Source: Sphingomonas leidyi
Lineage (GTDB): Bacteria > Pseudomonadota > Alphaproteobacteria > Sphingomonadales > Sphingomonadaceae
Length of the DNA stretch: 64,000 nucleotides
Direction: 5' to 3'
Assembly: GCF_011761945.1 (NCBI RefSeq)
Contig: NZ_JAASQV010000002.1
Span: forward strand, 620,001-684,000
The notes beneath the pieces are model-generated. The model worked only from the letters and a program-made list of their open reading frames with translations, searched no databases and was not told the origin of the DNA. Below are positions 23,261-31,545 of this stretch, piece by piece; positions within the stretch are counted from its first letter, which is position 1; every line of letters starts with the position of its first letter. Both the position numbers and the translations under genes were made by a program.

Positions 23261-24678
23261 GCCGCGGTGCCGCCCACCGTCAACCCCTCGACCAGCAGGG
23301 TCGGCTGGCCGACGCCGGCCGGCACGCTCTGCCCGCCCTTGCCGCACATGCCGACGCCTTCGTCGAGCGCGAAGTCGTTGCCGATGCCGGTGACGCGGGT
23401 GAGCACCGACGGGCCGTCGCCGATCAGCGTCGCGCCCTTGATCGGGGCACCCAGCTTGCCGTCCTCGATCTTGTACGCCTCGGTGCAGGAGAAGACGAAC
23501 TTGCCCGAGACGATGTCGACCTGCCCGCCGCCGAAGGACTTGGCGTAGATGCCCTTCTTCACGCGGCTCAGGAGCTCGGCGGGATCGTCCTGGCCACCCT
23601 TCATGAAGGTATTGGTCATGCGCGGCATCGGCGCATGCTGGAAGGATTCGCGGCGACCATTGCCGGTGGGATCGACGCCCATCAGCCGGGCATTGAGCCG
23701 GTCCTGCATATAGCCCTTGAGGATGCCGTCCTCGATCAGGACGGTCTCGCGCGTGGGCGTGCCTTCATCGTCGATCGACAGCGATCCGCGGCGGTCCGTG
23801 ATCGAACCGTCATCGACCACGGTAACGCCCGGCGCCGCGACCCGCTCGCCGATCCGGCCCGAAAAGGCCGAAGTGCCCTTGCGGTTGAAATCGCCCTCGA
23901 GCCCATGGCCCACCGCTTCGTGGAGCAGCACGCCGGGCCAGCCCGGACCGCACAGCACGGTCATGTCGCCCGCAGGGGCATCCACTGCATCGAGATTGAC
24001 GAGTGCCTGGGCCAGCGCCTCGTCGATCGCGCGGTTCCACGTCTCCGGCCGGAAGAGATTGTCGTAGAGGGTCCGGCCGCCCAGGCCGAAGCTGCCGGTC
24101 TCGCGGCGGCCGTTCTGCTCGACCACGATCGACACGTTGAGGCGGACCAGCGGGCGGACATCAGTGGCGACGAAGCCGTCCGGCCGGACGATCTCGACCA
24201 CGCTCCACGAGCCGGTGAGCCCGACCGAGACCTGCGCCACGCGCGGATCGCGGGCGCGCGCGGCGGCGTCGATCGACTGGCACAGGTTCACCTTGTCGGC
24301 GAAGGGTACCAGGTCGAGCGGATCGGCATGGGTATAGAGGTGGCGGTTGTTCCCCTGGGGCGGCGGCGCCTTGCCGCGTTTCGCCGGATCGATCAGCGCC
24401 ATCGTCTCGGCCGCGCGGCGAATCGCCGCGGGCGAAATCTCGTTGGCATGGGCGAACGCCGTCGTCTCGCCCGATACGGCGCGCAGGCCGAAGCCCGATT
24501 GCGTGTCGAACGAAGCGGTCTTCAGCCGGCCGTCGTCGAAGCCGAACGCCTCGGTCTTGCGATACTGGAGATAGAGCTCGCCATCCTCCGCGCTGCGAAG
24601 CGCCTCGGCAGTGAGCTTCGCCGCGGCCTCGGGATCGAAGCCGTCGCGATAGAGGAAGTTGCGTGGATCGCTGTACAT
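23257..24678 (-). CDS. tldD: Metalloprotease TldD
   Basis: The 473-residue protein is full length and carries the TldD zinc site HEAVGH (253-258) plus GDFNRKGTSAFSGRIGE and a Cys in FVFSCTEAYKIEDG. TldD pairs with TldE/PmbA into a protease that processes peptides such as microcin B17 precursors and has been linked to CcdA turnover in Escherichia coli. The partner gene is not in this window. A CPBP protease gene is translationally coupled to its stop. Confidence 0.95.
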   Translation of the reverse strand: MYSDPRNFLYRDGFDPEAAAKLTAEALRSAEDGELYLQYRKTEAFGFDDGRLKTASFDTQSGFGLRAVSGETTAFAHANEISPAAIRRAAETMALIDPAKRGKAPPPQGNNRHLYTHADPLDLVPFADKVNLCQSIDAAARARDPRVAQVSVGLTGSWSVVEIVRPDGFVATDVRPLVRLNVSIVVEQNGRRETGSFGLGGRTLYDNLFRPETWNRAIDEALAQALVNLDAVDAPAGDMTVLCGPGWPGVLLHEAVGHGLEGDFNRKGTSAFSGRIGERVAAPGVTVVDDGSITDRRGSLSIDDEGTPTRETVLIEDGILKGYMQDRLNARLMGVDPTGNGRRESFQHAPMPRMTNTFMKGGQDDPAELLSRVKKGIYAKSFGGGQVDIVSGKFVFSCTEAYKIEDGKLGAPIKGATLIGDGPSVLTRVTGIGNDFALDEGVGMCGKGGQSVPAGVGQPTLLVEGLTVGGTAA

Positions 24679-24753
24679 GCCCCAGATATAGGCGCGCCGC
24701 CGACGGACGCCATATGGCTTTGCGACGGTATCTGCCACGATTCCCAGCTCCGG

Positions 24754-25830
24754 ATGCGCATGCCCAGGCTCGACTTCCAGATTCCCCCGCCACGCCAGGC
24801 TATCCGGCTCGGCGCGATCCTGTGGATCGGCATCGCGGCGATATTGCTGCCGAGCCTGGCCGCCGCCGACCAGCTCCGCGGCGCCGAATGGGTGGCGCAG
24901 ACCGGCGTGATGCTCTCCGGCGCGGCGCTGACCGTGACCGTCTATCTCGGCCTCTCCGCCAGCAACGGGAAGCCGCTCTGGCTGGGTGCGGCGATCGGCC
25001 TGACCGCGCTGGCGGGCGCGGCGGTGATCCAGACCGCGAGCGATTTCGGCATCCAGGCGTTCGTCCACCGCCTGCTCCCCACCCGCCTTTCCACGCATTC
25101 GCCCGAAGAGACGCTGATCGTCCGGATCATCTATTTCCTGATCTATGCCTGTGCCGGCGCCGTCTTCGTGGTGACCGGCGTGCTCCAGCGAATCCGCAGC
25201 CGCGAGCGCGAACTTGCCCGCGCCGAGATCGCGCGGCTCCGCGCCGAACTCACGCTGTTGCGGCTCCAGCTCAACCCGCACTTCCTGTACAATTCGCTCA
25301 ACGCCTTTTCGGGGCTGATCGCGCTCGGCCGGGCGGACGAGGCCAGCCGGCTGGCGGAAGGCCTGGCCGAGTTCCTCCACGCGGCGATGGACCTGGACGG
25401 CTCCGAAGTGCCGCTGGCGCGCGAACTGGAGCTGATCGAATGCTATCTCGATCTGGAACGGGCGCGCTTCGGCGAACGGCTGACGGTGGCGACCGATGCC
25501 CCGGGTGCGCTGGGCACCGCGCTGGTTCCGGGCTTCCTGCTCCAGCCCCTGGTGGAGAATGCGATCAAGCACGGCGTCGAGGCGAGCCCCGGCGCGGCCA
25601 GCCTTCGCATCGCGGCGGCCCGGGCGGGCACACAGCTGGTGCTGACGGTGGAGAACCGATCGGCGGCACCGGCCACGGCGCCGTCTCGGCCCGGCCGGGG
25701 CATCGGCCTGGCCAATACGCGGGCGCGGCTGGAGATGCTGTTCGCCGGCGAGGCGTCACTGGAAACCGGTGCCGTCGCGGGCGGATTCCGGGCGGCGGTG
25801 CGGCTGCCGCTGAAGCTGGCGGGAGGCTAG
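24754..25830 (+). CDS. LytS-type (HisKA_7TM-like) sensor histidine kinase A
   Basis: The 358-residue protein has four membrane helices (about 18-36, 50-66, 75-95, 122-143), a short coiled coil (150-170), and a His_kinase domain with the phospho-acceptor box LNPHFLYNSLN (His176), N-box PLVENAIKHG (Asn269) and G-box GRGIGLANTRARLEML. Such kinases normally work with LytTR response regulators; none is visible here. A start at 24760 is also possible. It is divergent from tldD. The next kinase gene is a close paralogue, with key residues at identical positions. Confidence 0.9.
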   Translation: MRMPRLDFQIPPPRQAIRLGAILWIGIAAILLPSLAAADQLRGAEWVAQTGVMLSGAALTVTVYLGLSASNGKPLWLGAAIGLTALAGAAVIQTASDFGIQAFVHRLLPTRLSTHSPEETLIVRIIYFLIYACAGAVFVVTGVLQRIRSRERELARAEIARLRAELTLLRLQLNPHFLYNSLNAFSGLIALGRADEASRLAEGLAEFLHAAMDLDGSEVPLARELELIECYLDLERARFGERLTVATDAPGALGTALVPGFLLQPLVENAIKHGVEASPGAASLRIAAARAGTQLVLTVENRSAAPATAPSRPGRGIGLANTRARLEMLFAGEASLETGAVAGGFRAAVRLPLKLAGG

Positions 25831-26060
25831 ATGCTCGCGCCGGCCGGATGATCGGGCAGCCGGCTCTGGTCGGCGCCGTCGGCCGGGCCGCCGATCAGCA
25901 CGAAGCGGCGATCGCAATAACCGCAATCGACATAGCCATGCTCGTCGATCTGCAGGAACACGCGCGGATGGCCCAGGGCAGCGGGCAAGCCGGGGCCGGT
26001 GCCGTCACAGGCGACGCGGGCGGAAGCGGTGCGGATGGTCTCGGGCAGGGGCGCGGTCAT
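25827..26060 (-). CDS. Zinc-finger protein, zf-CHCC (NDUFS6-like) type
   Basis: The 77-residue protein has the metal-binding pattern Cys18, His31, Cys46, Cys49 (VACDG, GHPRVFL, YVDCGYCDRRF) typical of the zf-CHCC domain shared with the NDUFS6/Complex I 13 kDa subunit. In alphaproteobacteria it may act on respiratory complex I. It lies antisense between the two kinase genes, its stop overlapping the end of kinase A. The ATG at 26060 is preferred to the longer frame up to 26096. Confidence 0.86.
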   Translation of the reverse strand: MTAPLPETIRTASARVACDGTGPGLPAALGHPRVFLQIDEHGYVDCGYCDRRFVLIGGPADGADQSRLPDHPAGASI

Positions 26061-26158
26061 GAATCTGCCGATAGCAAGCGCGGTCGCGTCTCGCAACGCG
26101 TGCGCGAGATTCCGTGCAGCTTGCCTATCGGCGCCGTGTGTCAGTATCCTGCCACGCC

Positions 26159-27253
26159 ATGACCAACCGGTTCGACATCGTGCCGCCCACCCCGAAACAG
26201 GCGGCCCAGCTCACGGCCGTGATGTGGGGGGCGGTATGTTCGGTGATCATGCCGGGCCAGTTTCTCACGGGTCAGGTGGCGGGCCTGGGCGAGCTGATGG
26301 CCCTGATCTGGGGAACGGCCAGCTCGATCCTGCTGACCGTGCTGCCGTATGCGATGCTGCGATGGGCGGTCGGCAAGCGGCTGGTGCTCGTGATTCCGCT
26401 GGGAGTGGCGGGGCTGTTCCTTACCGCCACGCTACAGACCGCGGCGGATTATGGCGGGCAGTTCGCGATTCACGAATTCCTGCCGACGCGCATTCCCGAT
26501 CATTCCAGCCAGGCGCTGCTCGTCGTCAACATGATCTACATGATGATCGACGCCTGCAACCTGTCGCTGTTCGTCATCACCGGAACCATTCGCGAGATCC
26601 GGCTGCGCGAGCGCGAACTGGCCGAGGCCAGGGTGGTGCAGCTGGAGACCGAGCTCACGATGCTGCGGCTCCAGCTCAACCCCCATTTCCTGTGCAATTC
26701 GCTCAACGTCGTCTCCAGCCTGATCGTGACCGGGCGCACCAGCGAGGCGAACCAGATGACCGAGGGGCTCGCCAACTTCCTCCAGGCGTCGATGGACATC
26801 GAGACCCAGAGCCTGCCGCTTGCCGAGGAGCTGGAAACGGTGGAGCGCTATCTCGAGATCGAAGGCGCCCGCTTCGGCGAGCGGCTGGAAATCATCATGG
26901 ACGTTGCCGCCGGGCTCGGTGCCGCGCCGGTGCCGAGCTTCCTGCTCCAGCCCCTGGTGGAGAATGCGATCAAGCACGGGGTCGAGACGGTGTCGGGCAA
27001 GAGCGAAATCGCGATACGCGCCCGCCGCGAGGACGACATGCTCGTGCTGACGGTGGAGAATCGCTGGGAGGGAGAGAACGCCCCCCAGGACCGGCGCGAC
27101 GGCCATGGCATCGGCCTGGCCAACACGCGCACGCGGCTCGAGATGGTCTATGCCGATGCCGCCTCGCTCGAAGGGGGGCCGATCGACCAGGGCTATCGGG
27201 CGACGATCCGGCTGCCCATTCCCCCGGCCGTCGGGCTGCGCGACGCCGCCTGA
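26159..27253 (+). CDS. LytS-type sensor histidine kinase B
   Basis: The 364-residue kinase has the same layout as the gene before the zinc-finger gene: four membrane helices, coiled coil, His box LNPHFLCNSLN (His176, with Cys179 in place of the usual Tyr), N-box PLVENAIKHG (Asn269) and G-box GHGIGLANTRTRLEM. Both share a 43-base identical stretch, so they are recent paralogues or subject to gene conversion. The ATG at 26159 is chosen because the alignment with kinase A begins there. No LytTR regulator is adjacent; the next genes are an ABC ATPase and an RNA methyltransferase. Confidence 0.89.
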   Translation: MTNRFDIVPPTPKQAAQLTAVMWGAVCSVIMPGQFLTGQVAGLGELMALIWGTASSILLTVLPYAMLRWAVGKRLVLVIPLGVAGLFLTATLQTAADYGGQFAIHEFLPTRIPDHSSQALLVVNMIYMMIDACNLSLFVITGTIREIRLRERELAEARVVQLETELTMLRLQLNPHFLCNSLNVVSSLIVTGRTSEANQMTEGLANFLQASMDIETQSLPLAEELETVERYLEIEGARFGERLEIIMDVAAGLGAAPVPSFLLQPLVENAIKHGVETVSGKSEIAIRARREDDMLVLTVENRWEGENAPQDRRDGHGIGLANTRTRLEMVYADAASLEGGPIDQGYRATIRLPIPPAVGLRDAA

Positions 27254-27301
27254 CGCCGCCGGGCCTTTGCCCGGCCGCCGCAACGCGATATGCGCGAGCG
27301 C

Positions 27302-28225
27302 ATGACTCAGGCTGCCATCGCGATCCAGGACCTCTCCAAGACCTATCAGGGCGGCAAGCGCGCGCTCGACGGGGTGACGTTCGACGTGCCGCGCGGGCAG
27401 ATCTTCGGGCTGCTCGGCCCGAACGGCGCGGGCAAGTCGACGCTGATCAACATCCTGGCGGGGCTGGTCAACAAGACCGGCGGCAAGGTCTCGATCTGGG
27501 GTTTCGACATCGACGCGCATCCGCGCAACGCCAAGGCCAGCATCGGCATCGTCAACCAGGAGATCATCTTCGATCCCTTCTTCACGCCCAAGGAGACGCT
27601 GGAGATCCAGGCCGGGCTCTACGGCGTGGCCAGGGACCGGTTCGATGCGATGGGGCTGCTGCGCGCGGTCCATCTGGAGGACAAGGCCGATGCCTATTCG
27701 CGCACGCTGTCGGGCGGCATGAAGCGCCGGCTGATGGTGGCCAAGGCGATGGTGCATTCGCCGCCGGTGCTGGTGCTCGACGAGCCGACCGCGGGCGTGG
27801 ACGTCGAGCTGCGCCAGCAGCTCTGGGCCTATGTCCGCCAGCTCAACCAGCGCGGAGTGACGGTGGTGCTGACCACCCATTATCTCGAGGAAGCCGAGCA
27901 ATTGTGCGACCGGATCGCGATCATCAACCATGGCAGGCTGATCGCCAACAAGCCGACGCGCGAACTGGTGGGGATGGCGCAGGAGAAGGTGGTCGAGGTG
28001 ACCGTCGACCGCGACGTGGCGACGCCGCCGGCCAATCCCTGCTTCCAGAAGGTGGAGATGAAGGGCGCGCGCACGCTGGTCATCACCTATCGCAAGGACC
28101 AGGCCAATGCCGGCGAGGTGCTGGGCGCGGTGCAGGGCGCCGGCCTGGGCATCGTCGACGTCTCGACGCGCGAGGCGGACCTGGAGGACGTGTTCCTCAA
28201 CCTCACCCGGGCGGCGAACGGCTGA
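27302..28225 (+). CDS. ABC transporter ATP-binding protein (ABC-2 type)
   Basis: The 307-residue ATPase shows Walker A GLLGPNGAGKST, signature LSGGMKRRLMVAKA, Walker B VLVLDEPTAGVD and the H-loop LTTHYLEEAEQLCDR. The C-terminal extension (about 225-307) is typical of ABC-2 export ATPases of the NodI/CcmA-like drug or polysaccharide export group. A membrane partner is normally adjacent, but none is visible: the RNA methyltransferase begins two bases after its stop. An alternative start lies at 27290. Its permease must be elsewhere in the genome. Confidence 0.9.
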   Translation: MTQAAIAIQDLSKTYQGGKRALDGVTFDVPRGQIFGLLGPNGAGKSTLINILAGLVNKTGGKVSIWGFDIDAHPRNAKASIGIVNQEIIFDPFFTPKETLEIQAGLYGVARDRFDAMGLLRAVHLEDKADAYSRTLSGGMKRRLMVAKAMVHSPPVLVLDEPTAGVDVELRQQLWAYVRQLNQRGVTVVLTTHYLEEAEQLCDRIAIINHGRLIANKPTRELVGMAQEKVVEVTVDRDVATPPANPCFQKVEMKGARTLVITYRKDQANAGEVLGAVQGAGLGIVDVSTREADLEDVFLNLTRAANG

Positions 28226-28226
28226 C

Positions 28227-28898
28227 ATGCACGATACCGACGACGAAATACCCACACCCGAGGATCGGGCCAAGCCGAAGAACACTGCGCGGCTGCGCGC
28301 CGACGCGATCAAGGACTTTCGCTGCAAGAACCTGATCGCGGTGATCGAGAACCCGACCGACATCAAGAACATCGGCACCGTGATCCGCAACGCCAACGCG
28401 CTGGGAGTCGAGAAGGTCTATGTGGTGGACAGTCGCGGATCGCTACCAGACGACTGGCAGGAACTGCGAGGAGACAGGGGAATCTCCAAGACCTCGGTTT
28501 CGGCAGTCAAATGGACCTTCGTGAAGCGCTTCGATTCGACCGATGCCTGTTTCGATCATCTCGAGAAGAACGGCTTCATCTCGATCGTGACCTCGCCCCA
28601 TGTGAAGGGCAAGAGGAGCATCTACCTCCACGAGGGGGATTTCACTGCCTTTACCAAGCTCGCGGTCTGGTTCGGCAGCGAAGCGATCGGTATCAGCGAC
28701 CGCGCCGTCGAGCGCAGCGAGATGTGCGTCGGCATCCCGATGTTCGGAATGATCGAGAGCCTGAACCTGGGTACCAGCTCGGGCATCGTGATGTACGAGG
28801 TGTGCCGCCAGCGTCGCGAATATCAGAGCAAGTACCGGCTACGCGACCGACGCGGCCCGCGCGAGGTCCCGCTGCCGACGGTGATGCCACAGGATTGA
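28227..28898 (+). CDS. TrmH/SpoU family RNA 2'-O-methyltransferase
   Basis: The 223-residue SPOUT enzyme has the three family motifs: ENPTDIKNIGTVIRNANALG (motif 1), VWFGSEAIGIS (motif 2) and ESLNLGTSSGIVMYE (motif 3), which form the knotted SAM site. The N-terminal 25 residues are charged and probably bind RNA. Whether it acts on tRNA or 23S rRNA cannot be told. The start at 28227 lies two bases after the ABC ATPase stop, so the two are probably co-transcribed. Confidence 0.92.
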   Translation: MHDTDDEIPTPEDRAKPKNTARLRADAIKDFRCKNLIAVIENPTDIKNIGTVIRNANALGVEKVYVVDSRGSLPDDWQELRGDRGISKTSVSAVKWTFVKRFDSTDACFDHLEKNGFISIVTSPHVKGKRSIYLHEGDFTAFTKLAVWFGSEAIGISDRAVERSEMCVGIPMFGMIESLNLGTSSGIVMYEVCRQRREYQSKYRLRDRRGPREVPLPTVMPQD

Positions 28899-28953
28899 GA
28901 TTTCGGCCGCGATCCGTCCCATCCCCGGTATGCGCCGCGCTTCGCTGCGCCCA

Positions 28954-29862
28954 TCAGCGGCGGCGATGCCGGGCGAAGAAAGCCCATATCGCGTCATTGT
29001 CCGCCGCCCAGACATGGCCGGCGCCGCGGGTGATCCGGCCGGTCACCTCTGCGCCGGCGCGGCAGTCCGAATAGCGGATCTCGTAGAGCTTGGCGTCGAT
29101 GTCGCGCTGCACCGGCCCCGCCCGGCACAAGTCGAGATCGGCCCAGCGGGCGAGCGCCGTCGCCATGGTATATTGCCAATAGCCCGCGCCGCCGCCCTGG
29201 ATCGGGTTGGTCCTGTCCGCATCGCCGGCAAAGGCGATCACCGGCAGCGGCCGGTCCGGCCGGCAGGTGGCGGGATCGGGCAGGCGCGGATCGCTCGCCA
29301 GCGGGTTGCCGGCGCGCAGGCCGACCACCGGCGCGATCGCGGCGAAGCGATCGGCGGCGACGCAGCCGAGCCAGCTGCTCATCCGCCCGCCGCCCGAAAG
29401 GCCGGTGGCATAGACGCGCGTCCGGTCGACGCAGCGATTGGCCGCCAGCCAGTCGATCACGCCCTTCAGAAAGGCGACGTCGTCGGCGTCCTCCGCAGTG
29501 GGGATCCTGCCGGTGACGGTGGGGACGCCCGGTATGTTCCACACAAAGCCCATCTGCACCGGGATGCCGGCATCGGGCGCGACGACGATGAAGCCGTGAC
29601 GATCGGCGGCCGCAGCGAGCTTCGAATTCTCCAATATCGCCTTCCCGGAACCACCGCTGCCGTGGAGCAGCAGGACGAGGGGCGCCGGGCGCGTGCGCGC
29701 GAAGCCTTCGGGCAGATGCAGCATCGCGGACCGCCCCGTCGCGCCCACCGCCACGCGCACCGTCTCGCCGGGCGCGCCCAGCGTGCAGCCGGCCGCGGCG
29801 GCGGGAGCGGCCCAGAGCGCCGCCAGCGCGGCGATCGCGAAACCCAGGCTTTGGCGGCGCAT
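28954..29862 (-). CDS. Secreted esterase, LpqC / PHB-depolymerase-like
   Basis: The 302-residue protein has a signal peptide ending near AAPAAAAG, then an alpha/beta-hydrolase body: oxyanion LLHGSGGSG (66-73), nucleophile TGLSGGGR with Ser156, acid AFAGDADRTNP and His GAGHVWA. The layout is that of the LpqC / polyhydroxybutyrate depolymerase family 1 group, whose members cleave esters of polymers or feruloyl groups. The ATG at 29862 has GGGAGAG close before it. It is divergent from nadB. Confidence 0.88.
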   Translation of the reverse strand: MRRQSLGFAIAALAALWAAPAAAAGCTLGAPGETVRVAVGATGRSAMLHLPEGFARTRPAPLVLLLHGSGGSGKAILENSKLAAAADRHGFIVVAPDAGIPVQMGFVWNIPGVPTVTGRIPTAEDADDVAFLKGVIDWLAANRCVDRTRVYATGLSGGGRMSSWLGCVAADRFAAIAPVVGLRAGNPLASDPRLPDPATCRPDRPLPVIAFAGDADRTNPIQGGGAGYWQYTMATALARWADLDLCRAGPVQRDIDAKLYEIRYSDCRAGAEVTGRITRGAGHVWAADNDAIWAFFARHRRR

Positions 29863-29940
29863 ATCTCTCTCCCGTTGCCAGCACCCCTGCCTAGCGCCTA
29901 GTCCGGGCGGGAACCAGCGGAAGAGACATCCAGCGAAGAC

Positions 29941-31545
29941 ATGGCGCACGATCCCCATAGCAGCGACATCCTCGTCATCGGATCGGGCGCGGCGGGACTC
30001 ACCGCCGCGCTCAACCTCGCCCAGCGCTTCAAGGTGACCGTGCTCGCCAAGGGCGGCTTCGCGGAAGGATCGACTGCCTGGGCGCAGGGCGGCATCGCCG
30101 CGGTGCTCGAGCCGGGCGACACGTTCGAGAGCCATATCGAGGACACCATGATCGCCGGCGCCGGACTCAACGACCGCGCGACGGTGGAGATGGTGGTGGA
30201 GAACGCCCCCGCCGCGATCGCCCGGCTGGCGGAGATCGGCGTGCCCTTCAACACCGAGGGCGGCACGCTCCACCTCACCCGCGAGGGCGGGCACAGCCAT
30301 CGCCGCATCGTCCATGTCGACGACGCGACCGGCCTGGCGGTGCAGACCGCGCTGCTCAAGGCGGCCCAGGCCAATCCCAACATCACCCTGGTGCCCGACA
30401 TGGTGGTGATCGACCTCGCCACCAGCCGGCATGAGGAACGCTATTCGGGCGCGGGCAACGTCTGGGGCGTCTATGCCTTCAACCGGCGGACCAACCGCGT
30501 CGAGCTGTTCACCGCGCGCGCCACCGTGCTGGCGACCGGCGGCGCGGGGCGCACCTATCTCTTCTCCACCGCGCCGCGCGGCGCGACCGGCGACGGCATC
30601 GCCATGGCGTGGCGCGCGGGCTGCCGCATCTCGAACATGGAAATGATGCAGTTCCATCCCACCTGCCTCTACAATCTCGAGGTCAAGAACTTCCTGATCA
30701 CCGAGGCGGTGCGCGGCGAAGGCGGCCGGCTGCTGCTGCCGCCGGATGCGGGCGACGAGGCGGGCCGCCGCTTCATGCCCGAGCTCGACCCCCGGGCCGA
30801 GCTGGCGCCGCGCGACATCGTGGCGCGCGCGATCGACCATGAGATCAAGCGGCTCGGCCTCGACTATGTCCATCTCGACATCAGCCATATGGGCGCGGAA
30901 TTCGTGAAGCAGCACTTCCCGACCATCCATGCCCGGCTGCTCGACCTCGACATCGACATGACGCGCGAGCCGATCCCCGTGGTCCCCGCCCAGCACTATA
31001 CTTGCGGCGGCGTGGTGATCGATCGCGACGGGCGCACCGACCTGCCCAATCTCTACGCCGCCGGGGAAGTCAGCCAGTCCGGGCTGCACGGCGCCAATCG
31101 CCTGGCGTCCAACTCGCTGCTCGAATGCTTCGTGTTCGGCGAGGCGGTGGCCCGCCACATCACCGCGCATTGGGGCGAGCTTGCCCCGCCCCCCGCCATC
31201 CGCCCCTGGGACGAGAGCCGGGTCACCGATTCCGACGAGGAAGTGGTGATCAAGCAGAACTGGACCGAGATCCGCCGTTTCATGTGGAACTATGTCGGCA
31301 TCGTGCGCACCACCAAGCGGCTCGAGCGGGCGGCGCACCGGATCAAGATGCTGCGCGAGGAAGTGGCGGACTATTACGGCCATTTCCGCGTGACGCCCGA
31401 CCTGATCGAGCTGCGCAACCTGCTCGAGAGCGCCGACCTGATCGTCCGCTCCGCGCTCCACCGCAAGGAAAGCCGCGGGCTCCATTACACGCTCGACTAT
31501 CCCGAGACGCTGCCGGTGGCGGTCGACACGGTGCTGGTGCCCTGA
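29941..31545 (+). CDS. nadB: L-aspartate oxidase NadB
   Basis: The 534-residue FAD enzyme has the N-terminal fold ILVIGSGAAGLTAALNLA (10-27), FAEGSTAWAQGG, the HYTCGGV motif and GANRLASNSLLECFVFG, all typical of NadB. It oxidises aspartate to iminoaspartate, the first step of NAD synthesis; NadA and NadC usually follow but are not in this window. The fumarate-reductase-like C-terminal domain is complete. The glycosyltransferase gene starts inside its stop. Confidence 0.95.
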   Translation: MAHDPHSSDILVIGSGAAGLTAALNLAQRFKVTVLAKGGFAEGSTAWAQGGIAAVLEPGDTFESHIEDTMIAGAGLNDRATVEMVVENAPAAIARLAEIGVPFNTEGGTLHLTREGGHSHRRIVHVDDATGLAVQTALLKAAQANPNITLVPDMVVIDLATSRHEERYSGAGNVWGVYAFNRRTNRVELFTARATVLATGGAGRTYLFSTAPRGATGDGIAMAWRAGCRISNMEMMQFHPTCLYNLEVKNFLITEAVRGEGGRLLLPPDAGDEAGRRFMPELDPRAELAPRDIVARAIDHEIKRLGLDYVHLDISHMGAEFVKQHFPTIHARLLDLDIDMTREPIPVVPAQHYTCGGVVIDRDGRTDLPNLYAAGEVSQSGLHGANRLASNSLLECFVFGEAVARHITAHWGELAPPPAIRPWDESRVTDSDEEVVIKQNWTEIRRFMWNYVGIVRTTKRLERAAHRIKMLREEVADYYGHFRVTPDLIELRNLLESADLIVRSALHRKESRGLHYTLDYPETLPVAVDTVLVP

